This document shows positions 36,311 to 46,589 of a stretch of DNA of 64,000 nucleotides, piece after piece; the stretch's first letter is position 1; each line of letters starts with the position of its first letter. The position numbers and the translations under genes were made by a program. Location: assembly GCF_003075525.1 (NCBI RefSeq), contig NZ_QDDR01000005.1, forward strand, positions 124,001-188,000, read 5' to 3'. Below the pieces are notes generated by a model. That model ran no database searches. It had not been told where the DNA came from and saw only the letters and a list, made by a program, of their open reading frames with translations. Origin of the DNA: Pararhodobacter aggregans. GTDB lineage: Bacteria; Pseudomonadota; Alphaproteobacteria; Rhodobacterales; Rhodobacteraceae.

Positions 36311-38752
36311 ATGTCCGACCATTCGCCCCGGCTTGACCTGCCCTATCTCCAATCCGCGCAAGCCCAGAAGCACGTGACCCATAACGAGGCGCTGCGGATC
36401 CTCGACATGGTGACGCAGCTGACCCTCGTCGCCTTCGACCAGACGGTCCCGCCCGCGTTGCCGCAGGAGGGCGAGGTCTATGCCCTGGGCCTCGGCGCCA
36501 GTGGCGACTGGCTGGGCCATGACGGCGAGCTGGCGCTGCTGGCCGATGGCTATTGGCACTTCGTTACCCCGCAGCCGGGCTGGATGGCGACGCAGGCGGG
36601 GACCGACGTGCTGCGCCTCTGGACCGGCAGCGCCTGGGTTGCGCCCGAGGAACCCTCGCTGCAGAACCTGCCGGGGGTCGGGGTCAACACCACCTCGGAC
36701 GGGCTGAACCGGCTGGCGGTGGCCTCGGCCAATACCCTGCTGACCCACGAGGGGGCCGGGCATCAGCTGAAGATCAACAAGGCCAGCGTGTCGGACACCG
36801 CCTCGCTGCTGTTTCAGGACGATTGGTCGGGCCGGGCCGAGATGGGGCTGGCGGGCGACGACGATTTCCACATCAAGGTCAGCGCCGATGGCAGCAGCTG
36901 GCACGAGGCGCTGAGCATCGACGCGGGCACCGGCACGGTGGCGCTGGCGCTGGCGCCGATGGCGCGGCTCGACCTGGCGGCGGTCACGGCCAGCAAGGCG
37001 ATCACGGCGGTGGATGTGCTGGTCTATGACACCGGCCGCGACAGCGACGGCGGGGCCTGGCGCAAGCGCTGCCAGCACACCAGCTGGTGGAACGAGACCC
37101 TGAACACCGCCACCCGCGGCGCGCGGCGGGAATTCCCGGCGGTGGCGGTGATCGTGGCCGAGGCGGGGAAGCTGACCATCCACGATGGCGACGACCCGGC
37201 CCTGCCGATGTGGCGGGTGCTGGATTTCACAGGCTACAGCCTCAAGGCCATCGCCGCGCGGAACGGCCAGATCGCGGTGGCGCTGGCGGCGAACGGGGTC
37301 TCGATCCTCGATTTCCCGGGCGATGCGCTGTCGGTCGCCCCCCGGGTCACCACCGCCACCACCCCCGCCCTCGTCAGCAACGTCACCCATGACATCGCCC
37401 TCACCCTCCTGCCCGGGGCGCCCGCCGATCCGGCCACCGGCCTGCCGGTGCCGACCATCGCCGTGGCCACCAGCGGCGGGGTCTCGGTCATCAGGGACGA
37501 CGGCAGCGTCGTCGATATCGCCTATTCCGCCTATTCGGTCAGCGCCCGGGTGGCCTTCCGCGGTGATGGCGCCCTGGTCTTTTCCGTCGATTCCTCGGCG
37601 ATGAACCAGCGGTGGGTGCATGTGTTCCACCGCATCCCCGCCGCCGACATTCTGGAGGCCAACGGCTACACCAAGGGCGCGTCGGACGAGCATTACGCCG
37701 CGCTCTACAACGCGGCCTACAACCTCGACCGGCAATGGCCGGGGGTGTGGACCGGGGTGGAAGCGACGAGCAACGGTGTCAGACGGCTTGCGCCCGACGC
37801 CTGGGGCAGCTCCCAGGGGCTGATCCGGCTGGCGCCGGATCCCTCGGCCCCGACCAAGGGCATGCTGACCGCGATTTCGGCCAGCCATACCAGCGGCTGG
37901 CTGGTCGGCGCGACCAAGGGCGCCTGGCTGGCCGGCACCGCCGCCACGGCGCTGGTCGGGGACGGCACGCTGAGCGACCCCGACCGCTCGACCAGCGCCC
38001 TGGGCCTTCTGGTGCATGGCACGCTGACCCGGACAGCGGTCGCGGCCGGGGCGGAGCTGGTCGGCTACAGCGGCTGGTCGGCGGCGAATTACCTCGAGCA
38101 GGCCTACAACCCGGCGCTGGACTTGGGGACCGGGGATTTCTGCGTCATGGGCTGGGTGAATTACCCCGCCGGGGGCGCGCAATATCTCTTCGCCCGGCAG
38201 GACGCGGCCCAATCCGGCCCGCGGCTGCGGATCTACACCGGCGGCGGCTCGATCACCGCAAGTTCGAGCGGCGCCACCCTGACCGGGACGCTGGCGATGA
38301 CGGTCGGGGCCTGGGGGCATGTGGTCTATCTGCGGAAGGACGGCGTCGCGCAGCTCTATCTCAACGGGCGGCTGCATCTGTCGGCGGCGGATGCGGCGAG
38401 CGTCAGCAACACCAGCGCGGTGACGCGGCTGGGGGCCAATGTGAACGGGGCGTTCCCGCTGACGGCGGGCGCGCTGGCGCTGTGGCGGATCGGCGCGACC
38501 GCCCCCTCGGCCGAGCAGATCCGCAAGATCCACGCCGACGAGAAGGCCCTGTTTCAGCCCGGCGCGCATTGCACGCTCTACGGCGCCTCGGATGCCGTGA
38601 CGGCGCTGGCGCAGGATCCGGTGACCGGCCTCCTGCATGTCGGCACCAGCGCGGGCCGCAGCGATTTCCGGGGCCTGCGCCGCATCGCCAACACCACCAC
38701 CGCCGTGACCACCGCGATCAGCGCGATGGGCGGCATGATCGCGGAGCAATGA
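36311..38752 (+). CDS. DUF2793 protein with C-terminal LamG-like domain, phage tail-fibre-like
   Basis: The 813-residue protein begins with a DUF2793 domain (about residues 1-100: RLDLPYLQSAQAQKHVTHNE; EGEVYALGLGASGDWLGHDG). A long beta-rich central part follows. A concanavalin/LamG-like region lies at about 600-720 (DFCVMGWVNYPAGGAQYLF, HVVYLRKDGVAQLYLNGRLH). DUF2793 proteins are mostly found in tail modules of Rhodobacteraceae phages and gene-transfer agents. Here no other tail gene except the short one after it is present. It might be an orphan adhesin or a morphogenetic remnant. No signal peptide is seen. Confidence 0.75.
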   Translation: MSDHSPRLDLPYLQSAQAQKHVTHNEALRILDMVTQLTLVAFDQTVPPALPQEGEVYALGLGASGDWLGHDGELALLADGYWHFVTPQPGWMATQAGTDVLRLWTGSAWVAPEEPSLQNLPGVGVNTTSDGLNRLAVASANTLLTHEGAGHQLKINKASVSDTASLLFQDDWSGRAEMGLAGDDDFHIKVSADGSSWHEALSIDAGTGTVALALAPMARLDLAAVTASKAITAVDVLVYDTGRDSDGGAWRKRCQHTSWWNETLNTATRGARREFPAVAVIVAEAGKLTIHDGDDPALPMWRVLDFTGYSLKAIAARNGQIAVALAANGVSILDFPGDALSVAPRVTTATTPALVSNVTHDIALTLLPGAPADPATGLPVPTIAVATSGGVSVIRDDGSVVDIAYSAYSVSARVAFRGDGALVFSVDSSAMNQRWVHVFHRIPAADILEANGYTKGASDEHYAALYNAAYNLDRQWPGVWTGVEATSNGVRRLAPDAWGSSQGLIRLAPDPSAPTKGMLTAISASHTSGWLVGATKGAWLAGTAATALVGDGTLSDPDRSTSALGLLVHGTLTRTAVAAGAELVGYSGWSAANYLEQAYNPALDLGTGDFCVMGWVNYPAGGAQYLFARQDAAQSGPRLRIYTGGGSITASSSGATLTGTLAMTVGAWGHVVYLRKDGVAQLYLNGRLHLSAADAASVSNTSAVTRLGANVNGAFPLTAGALALWRIGATAPSAEQIRKIHADEKALFQPGAHCTLYGASDAVTALAQDPVTGLLHVGTSAGRSDFRGLRRIANTTTAVTTAISAMGGMIAEQ

Positions 38753-38753
38753 G

Positions 38754-39059
38754 ATGAATGTCCGTATCGACAAACCCTCCCTGATCCTGCGCGAGGAACT
38801 GGCGCGCCTTGCCGGGCTTGAGCAACGGACCGGGGCGGTCCCGCCCACCGCGCTGGGCTATGCCGGGGACGGTACCACCAAGACCTTCGCCTGCAGGGCG
38901 GGCCATCGGCCGGGTGTGGTCTGGAAGGACGGGGTCATGCAGCGGCAGGGGCCGGGCGACGCCTATGTCGTCAGCTACGACGGTTTCACCCACAAGGTGG
39001 TCTTTGCCGTGGCGCCCGCCGTGGCGGCACGGGTCGACATCCTGCAATGGCGGGCCTGA
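38754..39059 (+). CDS. small protein paired with the DUF2793 gene, 101 aa
   Basis: The protein is beta-rich, with VPPTALGYAGDGTTKTFACR, GVVWKDGVMQRQ and SYDGFTHKVVFAVAPA. This is the style of the short repeat domains seen in phage tail fibres. It begins 1 bp after the DUF2793 stop, so the two are co-translated. It may be a fibre tip or attachment subunit; this is inference. Confidence 0.6.
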   Translation: MNVRIDKPSLILREELARLAGLEQRTGAVPPTALGYAGDGTTKTFACRAGHRPGVVWKDGVMQRQGPGDAYVVSYDGFTHKVVFAVAPAVAARVDILQWRA

Positions 39060-39065
39060 GCCGGG

Positions 39066-40430
39066 TCAGGCCGCAATCAGCGCGCGGATCTGGTCGACGC
39101 GGGCGGCGACCAGATCCGGGTTCGCCCGCGATTCCACATTGAGGCGCAAGAGCGGCTCGGTGTTGGACGCCCTGAGGTTCAGCCGCCAATCGGCAAAGCA
39201 GAGCGACAGCCCGTCGGTGTCGTCGCGTGACAGGGCGCCCGGGGCAAAGGCGGCCTCGACCCGGGCAATGGCGGCGGCGGTATCGGCGACGCGGAAATTG
39301 ATCTCGCCGGACGAGGGAAAGGCGGCGCGGCGGGCGTCGACCATCTGCGCCAGCGTCTGGCCGCGACGGCCCATCAGTTCCACCACCAGCAGCCAGGGGA
39401 TCATGCCGCTGTCGCAGGCGACGAAATCGCGGAAATAATGATGCGCCGACATCTCGCCGCCATAGACGGCGCCGGTCTCGCGCATCGCCTGCTTGATGAA
39501 GGCGTGCCCGGTGCGGGACTGGATCGCCTGTCCCCCGGCTGCGCTGACCACATCGAGCGTGTTCCAGACGACGCGCGGGTCGTGCACGATCTTCGCACCG
39601 GGCTCCTTGGCGAGGAAGGCCTCGGCCAGCAGGCCCACGAGGTATTCGCCGGGGGTGAAGCGGCCCTCGGCATCGAAGAAGAAGCAGCGGTCGAAATCGC
39701 CGTCCCAGGCGATGCCCAGATCGGCGCCCGCCGCGCGCACGGCCTCGGCGGTGGCGGGCTGGTTCTCGTCAAGCAGCGGGTTCGGGATGCCGTTGGGGAA
39801 ACGGCCGTCCGGCTGGTGATGCATCCGCACGACGCTGAGGGGGGCGCCCTGAGCCTCCAACGCGGTCATGATCGCGTCGAAGGTGGGGCCGGCGGCGCCG
39901 TTGCCGGCATTGACCAGCAGTTTCAGCGGCCGGAGCGCCGGAATGTCGACGAAGGACAGCACCCGCGCGACATAGGCGTCGCGGGCGCCCTCGGCCGGGA
40001 TGACCCGACCGGGCTGCGGGGCCGGGGCGAAGGCGCCGCTTTCGGCCAGCGCCTTGACCCGGGCGAGGTCGGTTGCGGGGTCGAGCGGGGCGGAGCCCGC
40101 CTTCACCATCTTCATCCCGTTGTAATCCATCGGATTGTGCGAGGCGGTCACGCAGATCCCACCGTCGGCCGCAAAATGGCTGGTGGCGAAATACATCTCC
40201 TCCGTGCCGGACAGGCCGAGGTCCAGAACCTCCACCCCTTGCGCGACCAGCCCCTCGGCCACCGCCGCCGCCAGGCTCTCGGACGAGGCGCGGATGTCGC
40301 GGCCCAGCACCACCCGGCGGGCACCCAGGGCTTCGGCAAAGGCGCGGCCGATGGCATGGGCGATAGTCTCGTCCAGATCCTCGCCCAGCTTGCCGCGGAT
40401 GTCATAGGCCTTGAAACAGGTCATCGGCAT
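39066..40430 (-). CDS. phosphomannomutase/phosphoglucomutase
   Basis: The 454-residue alpha-D-phosphohexomutase interconverts 6-phospho and 1-phospho sugars. The phosphoserine loop is TASHNPMDYNGMKM, the metal loop is WDGDFDRCFFFD, the sugar-binding loop is GGEMSAHHYFRD, and the C-terminal phosphate-binding loop is LRASNTEPLLRLN. It would supply mannose 1-phosphate to the mannose-1-phosphate guanylyltransferase two genes upstream. The start could be at 40430 or at the second Met (40424). Confidence 0.93.
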   Translation of the reverse strand: MPMTCFKAYDIRGKLGEDLDETIAHAIGRAFAEALGARRVVLGRDIRASSESLAAAVAEGLVAQGVEVLDLGLSGTEEMYFATSHFAADGGICVTASHNPMDYNGMKMVKAGSAPLDPATDLARVKALAESGAFAPAPQPGRVIPAEGARDAYVARVLSFVDIPALRPLKLLVNAGNGAAGPTFDAIMTALEAQGAPLSVVRMHHQPDGRFPNGIPNPLLDENQPATAEAVRAAGADLGIAWDGDFDRCFFFDAEGRFTPGEYLVGLLAEAFLAKEPGAKIVHDPRVVWNTLDVVSAAGGQAIQSRTGHAFIKQAMRETGAVYGGEMSAHHYFRDFVACDSGMIPWLLVVELMGRRGQTLAQMVDARRAAFPSSGEINFRVADTAAAIARVEAAFAPGALSRDDTDGLSLCFADWRLNLRASNTEPLLRLNVESRANPDLVAARVDQIRALIAA

Positions 40431-40442
40431 GGGCCGCCCCCC

Positions 40443-41615
40443 TCAATTCGCGCCGAACAGGTCGCGGGTGAAGACCTTGTCGGCCACATCCTCCAGATCC
40501 GGGGTCATGCGGTTGGCGATGATGAGATCGGCCCCGGCCTTGAAGGCGTCGATGTTGCGGATCACCCGCGAGCCGAAGAAACTGTCCTCGGCGATCACCG
40601 GCTCAAAAATGATGACTTCGATCCCCTTGCCCTTGAGCCGCTTCATGATCCCCTGGATCGAGGATTGGCGGAAATTGTCCGATCCCGCCTTCATCACCAG
40701 CCGGTAGACGCCCACCACCCGGGGGTTGGTCGCGGCGATCCGCTCGGCCAGGAAATCCTTGCGGGTGCGGTTGGCCTCGACAATCGCGGCGATCATGTTC
40801 TGTGGCACGCCGCGGTAATTGGCCAGCAATTGCTTGGTGTCCTTGGGCAGGCAATAACCGCCATAGCCGAAGGAGGGGTTGTTGTAATGGCTGCCGATCC
40901 GGGGATCGAGGCCCACGCCCTCGATGATCTGGCGGCTGTCCATGTTCCCGGCCATGGCGTAGCTGTCCAGCTCGTTGAAGAAGGCCACCCGCATGGCGAG
41001 ATAGGTGTTCGAGAAAAGCTTGATCGCCTCGGCCTCGTCGGGGTCGGTGAACAGCATCGGCACATCCGGCTCTGCTGCCCCTTCCTGCAGCAGCCGGGCG
41101 AAGACCCGCGCCGCCTCGCCCCGGTCGCCGACGATGATCCGCGACGGGTGGAGGTTGTCGTGCAGCGCGCGCCCCTCGCGCAGGAATTCGGGCGAGAAGA
41201 TCACCCGGTCGCTGCCGACCTTCTGGCGCAGCTTGCGGATATGGCCGACCGGCACCGTCGATTTGACGATGATCGCGGCGGCGGGATTGGCGGCCAGCAC
41301 CGCGCGCACCGTCGAATCGACCGAGGACGTGTCGAAATGGTTATGCTCGGAATCGTAATCGGTGGGCGTGGCGATGATGACGTAATCGGCGCCCTCGACC
41401 GCGGCGGCCAGATGGGTTGTCGCGGTCAGGGACAGCGGCTTGCGGGCAAGGAAATCCTCAAGCTCGGGATCCTCGATGGGGCTTTTGCGATCATTGACCA
41501 TCGCCACCCTCTCGGGCGCGATATCGACCGCTGTCACCTCGTTGTGCTGCGCCAGCAGCACCGCGTTCGACAGGCCGACATAGCCCAGCCCCACCACCGC
41601 GATTTTCATGCTCAT
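40443..41615 (-). CDS. UDP-glucose/GDP-mannose-type 6-dehydrogenase
   Basis: The 390-residue enzyme oxidises a nucleotide sugar to the uronic acid in two NAD steps. It has the Rossmann start [46 protein letters not shown], and the catalytic Cys in [15 protein letters not shown]. The sequence favours the UDP-glucose 6-dehydrogenase branch, giving UDP-glucuronate. It lies 12 bp upstream of the phosphomannomutase gene. Confidence 0.92.
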   Translation of the reverse strand: MSMKIAVVGLGYVGLSNAVLLAQHNEVTAVDIAPERVAMVNDRKSPIEDPELEDFLARKPLSLTATTHLAAAVEGADYVIIATPTDYDSEHNHFDTSSVDSTVRAVLAANPAAAIIVKSTVPVGHIRKLRQKVGSDRVIFSPEFLREGRALHDNLHPSRIIVGDRGEAARVFARLLQEGAAEPDVPMLFTDPDEAEAIKLFSNTYLAMRVAFFNELDSYAMAGNMDSRQIIEGVGLDPRIGSHYNNPSFGYGGYCLPKDTKQLLANYRGVPQNMIAAIVEANRTRKDFLAERIAATNPRVVGVYRLVMKAGSDNFRQSSIQGIMKRLKGKGIEVIIFEPVIAEDSFFGSRVIRNIDAFKAGADLIIANRMTPDLEDVADKVFTRDLFGAN

Positions 41616-41632
41616 ACTCCCGTGTGCCCGGT

Positions 41633-43054
41633 CTAGCCGCGGGCGTAATCGTCTTCGTAGCGGATGATGTCATCCTCGCCGAGATAGGCGCCGGTCTGCA
41701 CCTCGATCAGCACCATCGGCACCTTGCCGGGGTTCTTCATCCGGTGAACCGCACCCAGCGGGATATAGACCGACTGGTTCTCGGTGACGAGGCGGACCTC
41801 GGTGCCGATGGTCACCTCGGCCGTGCCGGAGACGACGATCCAGTGTTCGGCCCGGTGATGGTGCGATTGCAAGGACAGGGCGGCGCCGGGATGGACCACG
41901 ATGCGCTTGACCTGAAAGCGTTCGCTCAGCACCAGACTTTCGTACCAGCCCCAGGGCCGGTGGTCGCGCGGGAAGGATTCGGCCTGCCGCGCCTGCTTGG
42001 CTTTCAGCGCCGCGACCACGCGTTTCACGTCCTGCGCCCGGCTCGCGTCGGCGACCAACACGGCATCGGGCATGGCGACGGCGATGATGTTCTGAAGGCC
42101 GAGGCCCACCAGTTCCACCCGCGCATCCTCGGACCGCAGGAGCGAATCGGTGCAGTCGATGGCGGTGGCGTGGCCGGTGGTGGCGACGCCGTTCTGGTCG
42201 CGCTCGCCCGCGCGCCAGACCGCGTCCCAGCCGCCAAGGTCGGACCAGCCGGCCGTATAGGGCACCACGGCCAGATTGTCGGCGCGTTCCATCACCGCAT
42301 AGTCGATGGAGATGTCGCGCACCCGGCTCCAGGCCGCGGGGTCGAGCCGCAGGAAGCCGAGGTCCGGCCGCGCCGCGTCGAGCGAGGCGGCGACCGGCTC
42401 CATCAGGTCGGGGGCGTGGATGCGGAAGGCCTCGATGATCGCGGCGACAGAGAAAAGGAAGATCCCCGCGTTCCACAGATGCTTGCCCGAGGCGACCATC
42501 GCCTCGGCCCGCGCGAGGTCGGGCTTTTCGACAAAGCGCAGCAGGTCCATGACCTTGGGCGCCGCGCCGTCCAGGCATTCGGCGAGTTCCAGATAACCAT
42601 AGCCCGTCTCGGCGTGATCGGGGGCGATGCCGAAGGTGACCAGCTTCCCGGCCAGCGCGGCCGGGCGGCCCAGCTCGACCGCGGCGCGGAAGGCGGGGGC
42701 GTCGGGCACAACATGGTCCGAAGGCGCGACCAGCATCAGCGCCTCGGGGTTTTCGCGCGCCAGCCAGAGGGCGGCGGCCAGCACGGCGGGGGCGGTATTC
42801 TTGCCTTCGGGCTCGATCAGCACGGCGCCGGGGTCGATCCCGGCGGCGGCCAGCTGCTCGGTGACGATGAAGCGGAAGTCCGAATTGGTCAGGACCAGCG
42901 GCGCGGCGAAACCCGGCCCCGAAAGCCGCCGGGCCGAGGCCTGGAACAGCGTCTCCTCGCCGATCAGCGGCGTGAATTGCTTGGGATAGGACTTCCGCGA
43001 CAGCGGCCAGAGCCGGGTGCCCGACCCTCCGGACAACAGAACCGGGGTGATCAC
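41633..43054 (-). CDS. mannose-1-phosphate guanylyltransferase / mannose-6-phosphate isomerase
   Basis: The 473-residue bifunctional enzyme (ManC/AlgA/XanB type) has an N-terminal nucleotidyltransferase ([20 protein letters not shown]) and a C-terminal cupin isomerase domain ([35 protein letters not shown]). It makes GDP-mannose from mannose 1-phosphate and feeds it with mannose 6-phosphate. It heads the leftward operon ManC, Ugd, phosphomannomutase. Confidence 0.94.
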   Translation of the reverse strand: MITPVLLSGGSGTRLWPLSRKSYPKQFTPLIGEETLFQASARRLSGPGFAAPLVLTNSDFRFIVTEQLAAAGIDPGAVLIEPEGKNTAPAVLAAALWLARENPEALMLVAPSDHVVPDAPAFRAAVELGRPAALAGKLVTFGIAPDHAETGYGYLELAECLDGAAPKVMDLLRFVEKPDLARAEAMVASGKHLWNAGIFLFSVAAIIEAFRIHAPDLMEPVAASLDAARPDLGFLRLDPAAWSRVRDISIDYAVMERADNLAVVPYTAGWSDLGGWDAVWRAGERDQNGVATTGHATAIDCTDSLLRSEDARVELVGLGLQNIIAVAMPDAVLVADASRAQDVKRVVAALKAKQARQAESFPRDHRPWGWYESLVLSERFQVKRIVVHPGAALSLQSHHHRAEHWIVVSGTAEVTIGTEVRLVTENQSVYIPLGAVHRMKNPGKVPMVLIEVQTGAYLGEDDIIRYEDDYARG

Positions 43055-43286
43055 AGAGAATCTCCTGCTACAGAACCGAACTTTGCTCAGCGTGTCTGCC
43101 TGCCATCCTGGGCCTTATCGAGGCCAAATTAAGGATTTCGTGTCTGCTGGGCGGCGCGCTGCCACAGAAGTGCCCCGATGCGGCGGGGGAGTTCTTGCCA
43201 AAGGATGATACCGCCGCGCTTGGGCTTCGTCTTTCTTTCGGCCTTGCGGAGCAGGGTCTCGGGTCTTGCCGGATCTGGAGGATCTG

Positions 43287-43829
43287 ATGACCGAAGCCGA
43301 AATCGAGGCCCTGCTGGCCGCCGCGGGGCTGGTCCCGGGCGCGGCCCCGCTGACCAAGCAGCAATTGACCGACCGGATCATGGCGATCCTGGACCGTGAC
43401 TGGCCGCTGGCCATGCGCGAGGCCTCGCCCGTGGAGTATGCCGCCTGGCGCGACGCGGCCGAGCCCGCGCGGCTGCGGGCGGTGGAGGCCAATCTCTTCA
43501 ACATCCGGCTGGCGGCCTACCGGCAGGCGGTGGCGCGTCTCGCGCTTTTCCGGCTGGCCGAGGGGCGTGCGGCGGTCAGCGAAACGCTGGCGACCGGGGA
43601 TCTGGACGCCGAGGGACAGCCGCTGTTCCAGACGGTGATCGTGCAGGCGGCGATCGCCCCCCTGCCTGCGCAGATCGAGCGGCCGGTGATCGATCCGCTG
43701 AGCGGAGAGCAGACCGGCAGCGAGAGCCTGGCGAACCCCTCCATCGCCGAGGATGAGGCCGCGCGGGCCGCGGCGCAGGCGTTGATCGCGGCCACGCCCG
43801 CGGCGGTGGTGGCCTTCGCCGCCGCCTGA
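43287..43829 (+). CDS. hypothetical protein, 180 aa, Ala-rich and helical
   Basis: The start at 43287 has GGAGG 6 bp upstream. The protein is mainly helical (TEAEIEALLAAAGLVPGA, then LTDRIMAILDRDWPLAMREA), with a charged, Ala-rich C-terminus. No family is recognised. It sits between two sugar-nucleotide operons and ends at a strong terminator. A phage-tail assembly role is conceivable given the DUF2793 gene nearby, but nothing in its sequence demonstrates it. Confidence 0.55.
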   Translation: MTEAEIEALLAAAGLVPGAAPLTKQQLTDRIMAILDRDWPLAMREASPVEYAAWRDAAEPARLRAVEANLFNIRLAAYRQAVARLALFRLAEGRAAVSETLATGDLDAEGQPLFQTVIVQAAIAPLPAQIERPVIDPLSGEQTGSESLANPSIAEDEAARAAAQALIAATPAAVVAFAAA

Positions 43830-43866
43830 GCCCGGGCCTGACCCCGGGCCTGAGCCGGTCCATCGA

Positions 43867-43905
43867 GCCGGGGCACCCGAGCGGGTGCTCCGGCTTTCCT
43901 TTTTC
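43867..43905 (+). terminator. rho-independent terminator
   Basis: GCCGGGGCACCC and GGGTGCTCCGGC form a 12-bp stem with one G-U pair and a 4-nt loop, followed by TTTCCTTTTT. It ends the 180-aa gene and insulates it from rfbC. Confidence 0.85.
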
Positions 43906-44122
43906 GCGGATTTGACTGTGCCTGTGCCGGCTTGTCCGAGATCCGAAAAATTCCGGGCAAATCTTTGACATATTCCTAGCGCACCTCTCGGGCGAAACGC
44001 GGCAGTCCGATTCTGCGCGCCCATTCCGCCCTTGTGGCAGGGGACGCGGGCATCCCGGTCTGCCCTGTGCTATCGACAGGCAAACGGGTCGGGGAGCGAC
44101 CCGACCGCAACGGAGGGTACGA

Positions 44123-44689
44123 GTGCAGACGTTCACAACCAGGCTCGAGGGCGTGATCCAGGTGGTGCCGCGGCGCTTTGGCGATCATCGCGGGTTCTTT
44201 GCCCAGACCTATACCCGCCGCGATTACGCCGCGGCCGGGATCGACGGCGACTTCGTGCAGGACAACCATTCGCTCTCGGCGCAGGTCGGCACGGTGCGCG
44301 GGCTGCATTTCCAGGCGCCGCCCCATGCGCAGGGCAAGCTGGTGCGCTGCGGGCGCGGCGCGATCTTCGACGTGGCGGTCGATATCCGCAGGGGCAGCCC
44401 GACCTTCGGCGACTGGGTGGGGTTCGAGCTGTCGGCCGAGAATGGCGCGCAGCTCTATGTCCCGCCGGGCTTCGCGCATGGTTTCATGACGCTGCTGCCC
44501 GACAGCGAGATCGTCTACAAATGCACCGATTATTACGCGCCCGAGACCGAGGGCGCGGTCCGCTGGGACGATCCCGCCATCGGCATCGACTGGCCGCTGC
44601 AGGGCGAGGCGGTGCTCAGCGCCAAGGATGCCGTGGCACCGCTGCTGGCAGATCTGGACAGCCCCTTCCACTGGCGGGGTGAGGCATGA
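44123..44689 (+). CDS. rfbC: dTDP-4-dehydrorhamnose 3,5-epimerase
   Basis: The 188-residue cupin enzyme catalyses the third step of dTDP-rhamnose synthesis. [14 protein letters not shown] is near the N-terminus, the catalytic His is in [18 protein letters not shown], and [13 protein letters not shown] and [19 protein letters not shown] follow. It starts with GTG behind a GGAGGG site. Each of the next three genes overlaps its predecessor by ATGA, so rfbCBDA is one tightly coupled operon. Confidence 0.96.
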   Translation: MQTFTTRLEGVIQVVPRRFGDHRGFFAQTYTRRDYAAAGIDGDFVQDNHSLSAQVGTVRGLHFQAPPHAQGKLVRCGRGAIFDVAVDIRRGSPTFGDWVGFELSAENGAQLYVPPGFAHGFMTLLPDSEIVYKCTDYYAPETEGAVRWDDPAIGIDWPLQGEAVLSAKDAVAPLLADLDSPFHWRGEA

Positions 44690-45741
44690 AACTCCTGATT
44701 ACCGGCGGCGCCGGGTTCATCGGCTCGGCGGTGGTGCGGCTGGCGATTGCCCGCGGGCATGAGGTGGTGAACCTCGACGCGCTGACCTATGCCGCCTGCC
44801 TCGACAACGTGGCCTCGGTGGCGGACAACCCGCGCTATGCCTTCGAGCGGATCGACATCCGCGACCGGGCGGCGGTCGAGGGCTGTTTCGCCCGCCACCG
44901 CCCCGATGCGGTGATGCATCTGGCCGCGGAATCGCATGTCGACCGCTCGATCGACGGACCCGCCGATTTCATCGAGACCAATATCGTCGGCACCTTCACG
45001 ATGCTGGAGGCCGCGCGCGGCCATTGGCAGCGCGAGGGCCGGCCCGAGGGCTTCCGCTTCCACCATATCTCGACCGACGAGGTGTTCGGATCCTTGCCCG
45101 CCGACCCTGCGGTCAAGTTCACCGAAGACACCGCCTATGACCCGCGCAGCCCCTATTCGGCCTCGAAAGCGGGGTCCGACCATCTGGTCCGCGCCTGGCA
45201 CGAGACCTATGGCCTGCCGGTGGTCCTGACCAATTGTTCCAACAATTACGGGCCCTTCCACTTCCCCGAAAAGCTGATTCCGGTGGTGATCCTGAATGCG
45301 CTGGCCGGCAAGCCGCTGCCGATCTACGGCGACGGCTCGAACGTGCGCGACTGGCTTTATGTCGAGGATCACGCCGACGCGCTGCTTCTGGTGCTGGAGC
45401 GGGGGCAGAATGGCCGCAGCTACAACATCGGCGGCGAGAACGAGCGCAGCAACCTGCAACTGGTGCGCACGATTTGCGGCATTCTCGACCGGCTGGTGCC
45501 CCGCCCGGGCGGTTCCTACGCCGATCTGATTACCTTCGTCACCGACCGCCCCGGCCATGACGCCCGCTACGCCATCGACCCGTCGCGGATCCGGCAGGAG
45601 CTGGGCTGGCGGCCCTCGGTCACGGTCGAGGAAGGGCTGGAGCGCACGGTGCGCTGGTATCTGGACAACGAGGCCTGGTGGCGCCCGCTGCTGGAGCGGC
45701 GCGGCGTCGGTCAGCGGCTGGGCACGGGGGACAAGGCATGA
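44686..45741 (+). CDS. rfbB: dTDP-glucose 4,6-dehydratase
   Basis: The 351-residue extended SDR enzyme carries [44 protein letters not shown], and the catalytic [15 protein letters not shown]. This is the second step in dTDP-rhamnose synthesis. The Asp-Glu pair of the STDEV motif needed for dehydration is intact. Confidence 0.96.
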   Translation: MKLLITGGAGFIGSAVVRLAIARGHEVVNLDALTYAACLDNVASVADNPRYAFERIDIRDRAAVEGCFARHRPDAVMHLAAESHVDRSIDGPADFIETNIVGTFTMLEAARGHWQREGRPEGFRFHHISTDEVFGSLPADPAVKFTEDTAYDPRSPYSASKAGSDHLVRAWHETYGLPVVLTNCSNNYGPFHFPEKLIPVVILNALAGKPLPIYGDGSNVRDWLYVEDHADALLLVLERGQNGRSYNIGGENERSNLQLVRTICGILDRLVPRPGGSYADLITFVTDRPGHDARYAIDPSRIRQELGWRPSVTVEEGLERTVRWYLDNEAWWRPLLERRGVGQRLGTGDKA

Positions 45742-46589
45742 GCGTGCTGGTCTTCGGCAAGACCGGGCAGGTGGCGACGGAATTGCAGCGCCACCCGGGC
45801 GTTCTGGCACTGGGGCGGGACGCGGCGGATCTGTCCGACGCCCAGGCCTGCGCGGCAGCGATAAGGGCGCATCGGCCCCGGGCGGTCATCAACGCCGCCG
45901 CCTATACCGCCGTCGATCGCGCCGAAAGCGACGAGGCGCATGCCCTCCGCGTCAATGCCGGGGCTCCCGCCGCCATGGCCCGGGAATGCGCGGCGCTGGG
46001 TCTGCCCTTTGTGACCATCTCCACCGATTACGTCTTCGACGGGGCGGGGACAGACCCCTTCGCGCCCGACGCCCCGACCGGGCCGCTCGGCGCCTATGGC
46101 CGCAGCAAGCTGGCGGGCGAAGAGGCGGTGCGGGCCGCGGGTGGGGCGCAGGCGATCCTGCGGACCTCGTGGGTCTTTTCCGCCCATGGCGCGAATTTCG
46201 TGAAGACCATGCTGCGGCTGTCCGAGACCCGCGACAGTCTCACGGTCGTGGCCGACCAGATCGGCGGCCCGACCCCCGCCCGGGCCATCGCCGGAGCCTG
46301 CCTGACCATCGCCGCGCATCTGGGCCGCGATCCGGGCGCCAGCGGCACCTATCATTTCGCGGGCACGCCGGACGTCAGCTGGGCCGATTTCGCGCGCGAG
46401 ATCTTTGCCCGGGCGGGCCGGGCGACCACAGTCACCCCGATCCCCACCGCCGATTACCCGACGCCCGCGCGCCGGCCCGCGAATTCCCGCCTCGATTGCC
46501 GCACGACCGAGGCAGTCTTCGGCATCGCACGCCCCGACTGGCGGCAGGCCCTCACGCAGACACTCACAGAGCTGGACATCCCGACATGA
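45738..46589 (+). CDS. rfbD: dTDP-4-dehydrorhamnose reductase
   Basis: The 283-residue SDR has the short start [15 protein letters not shown], then [25 protein letters not shown], and [14 protein letters not shown] with the catalytic Tyr and Lys. It performs the last, NAD(P)H-dependent step to dTDP-rhamnose. Confidence 0.95.
   Translation: MSVLVFGKTGQVATELQRHPGVLALGRDAADLSDAQACAAAIRAHRPRAVINAAAYTAVDRAESDEAHALRVNAGAPAAMARECAALGLPFVTISTDYVFDGAGTDPFAPDAPTGPLGAYGRSKLAGEEAVRAAGGAQAILRTSWVFSAHGANFVKTMLRLSETRDSLTVVADQIGGPTPARAIAGACLTIAAHLGRDPGASGTYHFAGTPDVSWADFAREIFARAGRATTVTPIPTADYPTPARRPANSRLDCRTTEAVFGIARPDWRQALTQTLTELDIPT

Noticed and set aside
36281-38848. 855-codon minus-strand open frame opposite the DUF2793 gene
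   Set aside because: Arg/Gly/His-rich shadow with no domain; the plus strand has a recognisable DUF2793 start.
45557-46585. rfbA frame extended upstream
   Set aside because: The extension lies inside rfbB and rfbD; the homologous protein starts at 46586.
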